Positions 47,817 through 55,722 of a stretch of DNA of 64,000 bases are shown piece by piece. Both the position numbers and the translations under genes were made by a program. Below the pieces are notes generated by a model that was not told the DNA's origin, did not search any database, and worked only from the letters and a program-made list of their open reading frames with translations. Every line of letters starts with the position of its first letter. Position 1 is the stretch's first letter. This DNA comes from Sphingobacterium sp. UGAL515B_05. Its GTDB lineage: Bacteria > Bacteroidota > Bacteroidia > Sphingobacteriales > Sphingobacteriaceae. The stretch covers positions 1,984,001 to 2,048,000 of the forward strand of contig NZ_CP109907.1 in assembly GCF_033097525.1 (NCBI RefSeq), read 5' to 3'.

Positions 47817-49235
47817 TTAATCTTTCGGCTTTGTATATTTTTTTACAATTTCAGTAATGATCTGATTTCCTTGTAGCTGCGGAAGGTAATCAAAAAGAAT
47901 ATGATGCTTATCGGGATCAGTCGCTAAGCCAAGCTCTAAAAAGTTAAGCGCTTCATTGTATTGTCCATTGGCAAACAGATAAGCAACCACACGATAGTAC
48001 AGTTCTGCTGCATTTGGATTTTGTGTGATGGCATCGGATATTACATTAATAGCTTCTTCAATTTTACTTTGTTCAAATAGAATTGAGGAATAATCGAGCC
48101 ACGCATCTATATCTGTTGGGTTTAAAGCGACGACCTTTTTATAGGCTTCTTCTGCAAGATCTATTTGTTGTAGTTTGTATCGGGCATCAGCAATCGCAAA
48201 CCAGTAATCGGGGTTTGTATCCTCCAGTTCCAATGCTTTTTTATAAAAATGAAGTGATTCAAAATAGCGTTCTTCGAAATCTAAGGTCACCCCAATACCG
48301 AACCAGGCATCAGCAAGCTCCGCATCCAATTTTACTGCCTTTTTGTAATAATTGCGGGCTTCTTCCATCTGCTCAAGTTTTTCATAACATTCGCCTATCG
48401 CACAATAAGTATCAGCACTTGGTTGTTCATACTCAAATGTTTGTTTGTAAACATCCAATGCTTCTTGATAGCGGTCTAAATTGACAAGAGCGTTACCCTT
48501 ATTGAAATAAGCTGAAGAAAAATCTTCCTTAATTAAGATAGCATAGTCGTATGCGTCTAAAGCTTCCTCAAACCGGCTGATTTTATGGTAAGAGTTTCCC
48601 AAATTGTACCAAGCATAGTAGGAGTATGGGTCTGAATCAATGTACTTTTTATAAAAGGAGATGCTTTCCTCTTGTCTATCCAATACATCATAACAGTAGG
48701 CCAATTCATAGAGTGCTTCCTGGTAATCCATGTTAAGCTTAAGTGCTTTCTTGAGATAAATTATTGCTTTGTCATAATTCATCTGCGCTTGAAAGATCAT
48801 GGCGATATGGAAATAGACCTCATCTTTATTATCTAATAGCGGAAGTGCTTTGAAGAGCTGTTCCAAGGCATTATCAAACTGGCCGATGCTGCCTAATATG
48901 CCGCCACGGATCAAGAAAATGTCACCTTCAGACGCTTCTAATAATTCCGCTTTATCAAGCGCCGTGAGTGCATTCTGATATTGTTGAATCGATGAAAACA
49001 GCTGTGCCTGTTTCAACAGAAATGTAATATCAAAAGGGTGTTGGCTGATCGCAAATTCGGTAACCTGTAGAGCCTTAACAGGGTCATTTTTTTCAGCGTA
49101 GTAATCAATAATTCCTTCAAAAGCTTTGGAGTCAAAAAAATACTGATCCTCGTTTCGAAGCATTTCCTCATATCTGTCTACCGAGATTTTTCTTTCCTCG
49201 GGGTTTTCAAATTCAAAATCCTCTTCCATTCTCAA
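47817..49235 (-). CDS. TPR repeat protein
   Basis: 472 residues of clear tandem TPR units, such as YDKAIIYLKKALKLNMDYQEALYELAYCYDV, FEEALDAYDYAILIKEDFSSAYFNKGNALVNL and YFESLHFYKKALELEDTNPDYWFAIADARYKL. No signal peptide, acidic N-terminus, so cytosolic scaffold. It lies 97 bp upstream of aroE on the same strand. The partner is unknown. Confidence 0.85.
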   Translation of the reverse strand: MRMEEDFEFENPEERKISVDRYEEMLRNEDQYFFDSKAFEGIIDYYAEKNDPVKALQVTEFAISQHPFDITFLLKQAQLFSSIQQYQNALTALDKAELLEASEGDIFLIRGGILGSIGQFDNALEQLFKALPLLDNKDEVYFHIAMIFQAQMNYDKAIIYLKKALKLNMDYQEALYELAYCYDVLDRQEESISFYKKYIDSDPYSYYAWYNLGNSYHKISRFEEALDAYDYAILIKEDFSSAYFNKGNALVNLDRYQEALDVYKQTFEYEQPSADTYCAIGECYEKLEQMEEARNYYKKAVKLDAELADAWFGIGVTLDFEERYFESLHFYKKALELEDTNPDYWFAIADARYKLQQIDLAEEAYKKVVALNPTDIDAWLDYSSILFEQSKIEEAINVISDAITQNPNAAELYYRVVAYLFANGQYNEALNFLELGLATDPDKHHILFDYLPQLQGNQIITEIVKKYTKPKD

Positions 49236-49350
49236 AAGTTTAAAACCAGTATTCTGTTCCTTAATTCAAAATACTAATTTCTTATCTAATTTGTTCGAAC
49301 TAATTTTCCACAAATTGGATATCCTCTACAAAGTTAAGGATAAATACGGG

Positions 49351-49385
49351 TAAAATAAAAAAGCCGGCTTTAAAGCCGGCTCTTA
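49351..49385 (-). terminator. Rho-independent terminator after the OmpA-type gene
   Basis: Read on the minus strand, AGCCGGCTTTAAAGCCGGCT is a perfect palindrome followed by a run of six Ts. It lies 28 nt past the stop codon. Confidence 0.9.
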
Positions 49386-49409
49386 TTATAATGTATAAGT
49401 TATATACGA

Positions 49410-50783
49410 TTATTTTTTGATCTCAACACGACGGTTTTGAACACGACCTTCTTCAGTAGCATTAGAAGCAACTGGGTTTTTCTCTCCGTAACCTTTAGCA
49501 GTGATGCTTGATGAAGAAACACCAGCGTTTACTAAATATTGTTTTACAGAGTTAGCACGGTCTTTAGATAAAGTTAAGTTATAAGCTTCAGAACCTTCAG
49601 CAGATGCATAACCATCTAATTGTACAGCAGAGTTGTTATCACGTAACTCTTTAGCCAATTTGTCTAATGTAGAGTAAGATGAAGTTTTCAATACTGAGCT
49701 ATCAAATTCAAATTGAATTGGAGCGTAGTAACCGTTAGATGTAACGTTGTTAACAACTGGCTCTGGGAATTTGATTGGACATCCTGAACCATCTACTGGA
49801 GTACCAGCTGGAGTACCAGGACATTTGTCAAATTTATCAGAAACACCGTCACCATCAGCATCAGCGCTTAATGTGTTAACAGTACCTTCTAAAGTGCTTA
49901 CACGTTGTTTCAATGCTTCAACTTCGTTTCTCAATGAAGGATCTTTCAACTCATCGTACAATGTAGCAACTGGGTTAGCAAAAGTCAAGTTTTGTTTGTC
50001 TTTCGAACCTAAAGTGAATTCTAAACCAGCCATAACTGTAGAGAATTTACCTTTGTAAGAAGATTGACGAGCTGGACCGTAGATTTGATCATCAGCAAAG
50101 TTCATTGTATAACCTAAGTTCAATGCTACTACTTCAGATAATTTGAATTTAGCACCAACACCTACAGGAACGAAAGCTGTCAATTTGTTGTCGCGGTCAC
50201 CTTTTTTCTCGCGATCACCAACGATATCCTCTCCCCATTTACCTTTGTTATCATAAACAACTTTTCCGTTGAAGTCATTTCCATCGTATTGAACAGGGTT
50301 GTAAGCCATAGCTCCCAAACCTACTTTAGCATAGAAATTAACTGCATTTTCTCTTCTCAAGAAATCGATTGTACCCAATTGGAATACACCGTTTAAGCTA
50401 GCAGCCCAGTTTACGTCAGTTTTTACTGAGCGAGCGCCTAATGCGTTTTCTGCAGCAGGACCAGAAAGATCATGGTTGTAAGTTTTGATCTTACCACGGT
50501 TTGCTTCAACTTCTAAACCAAATAAGTGAGAGAATTGCTTACGTACTGTCAAACCATAGTACTCACCTACTTTATTTTGGAAGTAACCTACTTTTTGACC
50601 AAAAGCGTTACCACCACCGATTACGTTGTTCGGTGTAGTAATACCACCTTGCACTCCGATAGACCAAGTTCTGTATTGTGATCTACCACCGAATACTTGT
50701 TGAGCTTGTGCTGTACCAGCGAAACCTAAAGCGGCAACTAATGTAGCAGCAACAGCTGTTTTTTTAATTGTAGAATAGTTCAT
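49410..50783 (-). CDS. OmpA family outer-membrane protein
   Basis: 457 residues from the ATG at 50783 (MNYSTIKKTAVAATLVAALGFAGTAQAQ, a signal peptide). An N-terminal barrel region is followed by a coiled-coil, a thrombospondin type-3-like calcium stretch (DADGDGVSDKFDKCPGTPAGTPVDGSGCP) and a C-terminal OmpA domain (IQFEFDSSVLK... LDGYASAEGSEAYNLTLSKDRANSVKQYL... GYGEKNP... RRVEIKK) that binds peptidoglycan. Heavy use of few codons suggests high expression. Confidence 0.95.
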   Translation of the reverse strand: MNYSTIKKTAVAATLVAALGFAGTAQAQQVFGGRSQYRTWSIGVQGGITTPNNVIGGGNAFGQKVGYFQNKVGEYYGLTVRKQFSHLFGLEVEANRGKIKTYNHDLSGPAAENALGARSVKTDVNWAASLNGVFQLGTIDFLRRENAVNFYAKVGLGAMAYNPVQYDGNDFNGKVVYDNKGKWGEDIVGDREKKGDRDNKLTAFVPVGVGAKFKLSEVVALNLGYTMNFADDQIYGPARQSSYKGKFSTVMAGLEFTLGSKDKQNLTFANPVATLYDELKDPSLRNEVEALKQRVSTLEGTVNTLSADADGDGVSDKFDKCPGTPAGTPVDGSGCPIKFPEPVVNNVTSNGYYAPIQFEFDSSVLKTSSYSTLDKLAKELRDNNSAVQLDGYASAEGSEAYNLTLSKDRANSVKQYLVNAGVSSSSITAKGYGEKNPVASNATEEGRVQNRRVEIKK

Positions 50784-51023
50784 ACTCTTGTTTTTAAGGT
50801 TATTATTAATTTTAATTGTTTTCAAATTTAATTATTGTATTAACACATGGAACAGTACAATTGCCGTGCCAAAGTCTTAAAATTATGTTAAAATTTTGTT
50901 TTTGCTATATTTTGTACTAAATTAAGTATTTAATGTGAAACAACAAAACAAAAATCCGCTACGAAAGTACCAAATTTTTGTTTTGTTTCAATAGGTTTAA
51001 GAAAAAAATTAAGGTTTTTTTTT

Positions 51024-52034
51024 CTAAAGCAAATAATGTACGATCAATAACGACAATCCACCCAATACCGCTGAAACTGGAATTGTCAATATCCAAGCCC
51101 ATAATAAGCTGATTGTGACCCCCCAACGTACTGCCGAAACACGTTTGACGACCCCTACACCGATGATTGCACCGGTAATGGTGTGCGTTGTTGAAGCTGG
51201 GATCCCAAAATGTTCGGTGATACCTAATGTTACAGCTCCTGCGGATTCAGCACAAACACCCTCCAAAGGAGTTACTTTTGTGATTTTGGTTCCCATTGTT
51301 TTTACAATTTTCCATCCGCCACTCATTGTTCCAGCGGCTATTGCTGCGTAACAAGTCAATGGAATCCACTCTGGCATGTGTTCAGTCGTTGGGACATAAC
51401 CACCGGCTACCATGGCTACAAGGATAATTCCCATTACTTTCTGTGCATCATTACCTCCATGCGCAAAGCTCAAGGCTGCTGATGAAACAAGTTGCAATAC
51501 CTTGAACCATTTTTCGGCAACACTTGGACGGGAGTTTTTTGCTAGGTTGATTACAATCAATGTGATGATAACCGATATCGTCATACCTATAATAGGCGCA
51601 AGTACGATAAAAGCAATAATCTTTAAGGTCGCATCGATATTGATTGCATGAATCGGATCTGCGCCCAGAATAAAAGCGTAAGCCATACCTGATCCGGCAA
51701 AACCACCAATAAGTGTATGGGACGAACTTGATGGTACACCATAATACCATGTAAATAAGTTCCAGCCAATCGCTGCAAGTAACCCCGCAAAAATAACTTC
51801 CAAGGTAATGTATTCTTCCAATACCGTTTTTGCAATAGTATTGGCTACTTTATGATCGGTAAAGTAGAAGTAAGCTGCAAAGTTGAATATTGCAGCCCAT
51901 AAAACCGCCATTGCTGGCGTTAAGACTTTTGTTGATACAACTGTCGCAATAGAGTTGGCTGCATCATGGAATCCATTGATGTAGTCAAAAGCAATTGCAA
52001 GGACAATCACAACAACGAGTAATGTTGACATCAT
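51024..52034 (-). CDS. inorganic phosphate transporter (PiT family)
   Basis: 336 residues with about ten membrane helices. The PiT signatures are GFHDAANSIATVVSTKVLTP and a second copy SFAHGGNDAQKVMGI, with the inverted two-half layout and EHFGIPASTTHTITGAIIG. It imports phosphate with cations. Next to the DUF47 gene (36 bp gap), as is usual for PiT transporters. Confidence 0.95.
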   Translation of the reverse strand: MMSTLLVVVIVLAIAFDYINGFHDAANSIATVVSTKVLTPAMAVLWAAIFNFAAYFYFTDHKVANTIAKTVLEEYITLEVIFAGLLAAIGWNLFTWYYGVPSSSSHTLIGGFAGSGMAYAFILGADPIHAINIDATLKIIAFIVLAPIIGMTISVIITLIVINLAKNSRPSVAEKWFKVLQLVSSAALSFAHGGNDAQKVMGIILVAMVAGGYVPTTEHMPEWIPLTCYAAIAAGTMSGGWKIVKTMGTKITKVTPLEGVCAESAGAVTLGITEHFGIPASTTHTITGAIIGVGVVKRVSAVRWGVTISLLWAWILTIPVSAVLGGLSLLIVHYLL

Positions 52035-52070
52035 AATCTCGTAGAATTTTTGTGCACTTAAATCGAATGA

Positions 52071-52718
52071 TTATGCGTTTTTAACTAGAATGCTTTCTAA
52101 TACGTTAGCAACATCCTCACATTTATCGGTTGCATCTTCCATTGCAGACAACACTTCTTTGTGTTTAATTAATGAAATTGCATCTTTTTCAAATTCAAAA
52201 AGGTCAGCTACAGCTTTATCGAAGATATAATCGGCTTTGTTTTCTACACTATTGATGCGAACACATGAATCCGTGATATTGCGAATATTTTTCAAGTCTC
52301 TAAGCTCATGAATAGCTTTTGATACATGTTCGGTAGCCTCAACCAATAAGTCCGCAATTTCAATCATGGGTTCGGTAGCCTTTTCAACCTTGTAAAGGTC
52401 CATTCTATTGGCGGCGCCGTGTATAAAATCTGCGACATCGTCCAATGAGCTTGCCAAAGAGTGTATATCTTCGCGGTCAAAAGGAGTGATAAAGTTCTTT
52501 CCCAGCTCCAAATGAATTTGATGCGTAATGTTGTCGCCTCTATGTTCCAAATCTTCCACTTTGCGTGTTAATTCCTTTTTCTTTTCAGGGTTGCTTGAGT
52601 TAACAATATCTTTTAACAACTTTGACATCTCGATCAAGTTGTTGCCGGCTTGTTCAAACAAAGGGAAGAATTTTTTATCCTTTGGAACGAAGTATTGAAA
52701 AATGCTATTTAAAGACAT
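52071..52718 (-). CDS. DUF47 (PhoU-like) protein, PiT accessory
   Basis: 215 residues, helical bundle pattern: RKVEDLEHRGDNITHQIHLEL, PFDREDIHSLASSLDDVADFIHGAANRMDLY, and AVADLFEFEKDAISLIKHKEVLSAMEDATDKCEDVANVLE. This is the PhoU-related DUF47 family, which pairs with PiT transporters and probably controls their activity. It precedes the transporter gene by 36 bp. Confidence 0.93.
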   Translation of the reverse strand: MSLNSIFQYFVPKDKKFFPLFEQAGNNLIEMSKLLKDIVNSSNPEKKKELTRKVEDLEHRGDNITHQIHLELGKNFITPFDREDIHSLASSLDDVADFIHGAANRMDLYKVEKATEPMIEIADLLVEATEHVSKAIHELRDLKNIRNITDSCVRINSVENKADYIFDKAVADLFEFEKDAISLIKHKEVLSAMEDATDKCEDVANVLESILVKNA

Positions 52719-52808
52719 ATCTTAAATTTATTTTTGCAAAAATAATACCTTAATGTTAAGTTAATGTTAACATTGATTTTGTTTAAACACAAAAGTGTCA
52801 TCAATTGT

Positions 52809-53846
52809 TTAATTTCCCGCCTGCACTTTTTGTAAAGTAAAGCCAAATGTTGTCCCAATGCCTTCTGTACTACGGACATTGACGTTTTGCTGATGTGCTT
52901 CGACAATATGTTTTACGATAGCCAACCCTAATCCTGATCCTCCGATATCGCGTGATCGACTCTTATCAGTTCGGAAAAAGCGCTCGAATACACGGCTGAG
53001 ATTTTTTTCCTCGATGCCATAACCATCGTCTGTAATCTCGATAAGAACCTGTTCAAACAGCGGAAAAATCTTGATTTTCGTTGTTCCGCTCTCTTTTCCA
53101 TATTTCAGGGAATTGTCAATCAAATTGTATAATACCTGGTGGATTTTATTGCGGTCTGCTTTAACCCAATGTGGTGTGCCCGCTTTTGGCTTGAATTCTA
53201 TTTTGATATTGTGCTGTTTAGCTTTGTCCTCAAGAGAGTAGGTCGTGTCTTTAATAAGATCAACGATATCGAATTTCTCTATATTCAGGACCATTTTTCC
53301 AGATTCCAGTTTGGATATCTCATCAAGATCCTGAATCAGGTAATTTAGCCGGTCCAGATTCCGGGCAGCCTTATCTAAGAAATTCTTGGCCATTTCCATA
53401 TCTTCTTCCATAAGGCCATCTTGCAGGGTTTCAATGTAACCTTGGGTGGCAAATAGCGGCGTTTTGAATTCATGAGAAATGTTGGATAAAAATTCTCTGC
53501 GGAATTTTTCCTGAGATTTTAATTGCTCTATTTCATTTTTTTTATCTTTTGCCCAGGCTTTGACTTCGTTTTCGGCATCTGTTATAGGGTCTTCACTGAC
53601 ATGTTCTCCGATAGCGTCTTTCAAATCCTTGCCAAGTTTAAGATTATGGATGAGTTTATACATCGTATTGAGTCTACGGTATATATATTTTTCAAATAGA
53701 TAGTTGAATAGGAGAAAGCTTGTTACCACAGCAACAAAGAAAATGATTAGCGCTGTTTGCAGGTCATGTTTGTAATAAAAGCTGATCGTGGATATTGCAA
53801 TGCCGACCGCTGCGGAGTTTGCCAGTAATAATTGTCTAAAATTCAT
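52809..53846 (-). CDS. sensor histidine kinase (PhoR-like)
   Basis: 345 residues. Two N-terminal membrane helices (residues ~5-50), a linker, the H box FLSNISHEFKTPLFATQGY, and ATP-binding N (NLIDNSLKYG), G1 (DDGYGIEE), F and G2 (GGSGLGLAIVKHIVEAH) boxes. The short periplasmic part resembles PhoR. Position before DUF47/PiT suggests a phosphate sensor; no regulator gene is adjacent. Confidence 0.9.
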   Translation of the reverse strand: MNFRQLLLANSAAVGIAISTISFYYKHDLQTALIIFFVAVVTSFLLFNYLFEKYIYRRLNTMYKLIHNLKLGKDLKDAIGEHVSEDPITDAENEVKAWAKDKKNEIEQLKSQEKFRREFLSNISHEFKTPLFATQGYIETLQDGLMEEDMEMAKNFLDKAARNLDRLNYLIQDLDEISKLESGKMVLNIEKFDIVDLIKDTTYSLEDKAKQHNIKIEFKPKAGTPHWVKADRNKIHQVLYNLIDNSLKYGKESGTTKIKIFPLFEQVLIEITDDGYGIEEKNLSRVFERFFRTDKSRSRDIGGSGLGLAIVKHIVEAHQQNVNVRSTEGIGTTFGFTLQKVQAGN

Positions 53847-53854
53847 TTGTTGAA

Positions 53855-53882
53855 TAAAAAAGGCCCCTGATTTGGAGCCTAA
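53855..53882 (-). terminator. Rho-independent terminator after psd
   Basis: On the minus strand AGGCTCC, AAATCA loop, GGGGCCT (one G-T pair), followed by a run of Ts. It lies between the psd stop (53910) and the sensor kinase start (53846), so the kinase likely has its own promoter. Confidence 0.75.
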
Positions 53883-53909
53883 GTTACTTATAATGATATT
53901 AATAAATTG

Positions 53910-54563
53910 TTAAAATTTTCCGATAATCGTTTTCGCTCCGGTAACCTTGTCGCCAATGTTAACATTGATTTCGGTTCCTAAAGGAAGAAATAAATCTACG
54001 CGAGAACCGAATTTGATAAAACCAAACTCGTTACCTTGTATGACTTCATCTTTTTCTTTCACATACCATACAATACGGCGGGCTAAGGCTCCTGCAATCT
54101 GGCGGAAAAGAACCTCTCTTCCTGCTTTATCTTTGACAACGACTGTGGTGCGTTCGTTATCTGTGGATGATTTGGGATGCCAGGCCACTAAAAATTTCCC
54201 GGGATGATATTTAAAGAAAGTGACCAAACCACTGATTGGATTTCTGTTGACGTGTACGTTAACCGGGGACATAAAAATCGACACCTGGATACGTTTATCG
54301 TGGAAATACTCATTTTCTTCGGTTTCTTCGATAACCACAACTTTACCGTCAGCCGGGCAAAGGATTACGCCATCTTGAGCGGTAACCACTTTTTTAGGGC
54401 TTCTAAAAAACTGAACAACTGTAATGAATAAGAATGCTGATAACGCATAAATAAACCATTTGGCATATTGCGGAGCATCATAATAATCCGCAACGGCGTT
54501 GATAATGAAGATAAAAAGTACAGCGATTGCTAATGTGGTGTATCCTTCTTTATGAAATTTCAT
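53910..54563 (-). CDS. psd: phosphatidylserine decarboxylase family protein
   Basis: 217 residues. Two N-terminal membrane helices, then CPADGKVVVIEE, SIFMSPVNVHVNR, GLVTFFKYHPGKFLVAWHPKS and the pyruvoyl self-cleavage region GFIKFGSRVDLFLP (Gly-Ser). It is the short, bacteroidal/archaeal type of Psd, making phosphatidylethanolamine. Follows the MORN-type gene by 24 bp. Confidence 0.92.
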   Translation of the reverse strand: MKFHKEGYTTLAIAVLFIFIINAVADYYDAPQYAKWFIYALSAFLFITVVQFFRSPKKVVTAQDGVILCPADGKVVVIEETEENEYFHDKRIQVSIFMSPVNVHVNRNPISGLVTFFKYHPGKFLVAWHPKSSTDNERTTVVVKDKAGREVLFRQIAGALARRIVWYVKEKDEVIQGNEFGFIKFGSRVDLFLPLGTEINVNIGDKVTGAKTIIGKF

Positions 54564-54587
54564 ATCTATTTATTTCTGCAAAGATAG

Positions 54588-55718
54588 TTATTTACTCGAA
54601 TTGTCTATTTGTCTTTCGATTTTAATTGAATGGGCATAGATTTTTCCATCATTTCCCTGGGCAAAACCTCCAGACACTTTAATGAGGTCATCCTGTGGCT
54701 GATTCCCTTTGTATGTAGGGAAATAGAAGTCGATGCTTTTTGCGATCCGGCTCAAAATACCATCGAAAGATTCGTTGCCGGAATCCGAAACGAGCTTGAG
54801 AGTTTTTAGATTCGCCATTCCGGTTTTCTTTACTTCCACGAGATAAGAGAAGTTGACTTGTTTGTTCACGTCGAGACCAGCTTTATTGAGGTTATCGTTG
54901 AAACGTTTTGCTAGGAAGGCATAAAAATTGGAATAATCATCGAAGCTACAGGACTTGCTATTAAACAATTCTGCACGAACAAAATAATCGTACGGTAAAA
55001 TGCTCAATGATATGAAATCCTCATTATTTAAATCTCCGTCCTCATCGTAAGTGGTCGTAAGCGTGCCATTTGTAAAACGTTGTGTCATGGCGTAAACCGG
55101 TTGCTGGCCGACATTGTAAAAATAAGTATTCCAGTTTCCCTGTGGCCTACCATTTTTTACTTTTCCTTTGCGTAGATAGAAATCAAAGCCGAATTCGGTA
55201 AAGCCTTCAAAAGGAATGGAGAAGTCATAATTACCTTCACCATCTATTACCTCTTGCTTACCTCTGTTGTCCCAGTAATCTTTGATGAAATAACCGTTTT
55301 CACTGTAGGTAATTGTTAGTAGTGGTTTGCCGTCCGGATAGTAATATTTCCAATCGCCAATAGGGAAATTATTTTGAAAATTTACTTCCCATTTTAATAC
55401 ACCATTTGGATGGTAGGCTTGGAATACCCCTTCTTTCTTACCGTCTTTGTAAGCGCCAACGAGTATTCTGCTCCCATTGGGAGCAAAGTCGCGAAACTCT
55501 CCATCAAAGACCTGTTTGCTAAAGTCAAACCTGCTAACACGCTCAATTGTTTTAAACTCACAGTCTTTTGAAACCAGATAATAATATTTGTCAAAATAAA
55601 AGCGAATCATTCCCTGATCTAGTTTTTCGTAGAATACAGGTTTATCTTCCTGTGCATAAAGATTTGTAAAACCACACACAGAAATAAATAATAATAAATG
55701 GACGAGTTTTCTAATCAT
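54588..55718 (-). CDS. secreted MORN/YwqK-type repeat protein
   Basis: 376 residues from the ATG at 55718; signal peptide ending around LYAQED. Repeats of the form YKDGKKEGVFQAYHPNGVLKWEVNF, YYPDGKPLLTITY, YDEDGDLNNED are MORN/YwqK-like. The remainder (FNKAGL... TGMANLKTLKLVSDSGNESFDGIL) resembles a TonB-C-terminal-like domain. Starts 4 bp after the polA stop, so cotranscribed. Confidence 0.7.
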   Translation of the reverse strand: MIRKLVHLLLFISVCGFTNLYAQEDKPVFYEKLDQGMIRFYFDKYYYLVSKDCEFKTIERVSRFDFSKQVFDGEFRDFAPNGSRILVGAYKDGKKEGVFQAYHPNGVLKWEVNFQNNFPIGDWKYYYPDGKPLLTITYSENGYFIKDYWDNRGKQEVIDGEGNYDFSIPFEGFTEFGFDFYLRKGKVKNGRPQGNWNTYFYNVGQQPVYAMTQRFTNGTLTTTYDEDGDLNNEDFISLSILPYDYFVRAELFNSKSCSFDDYSNFYAFLAKRFNDNLNKAGLDVNKQVNFSYLVEVKKTGMANLKTLKLVSDSGNESFDGILSRIAKSIDFYFPTYKGNQPQDDLIKVSGGFAQGNDGKIYAHSIKIERQIDNSSK

Positions 55719-55722
55719 AGTA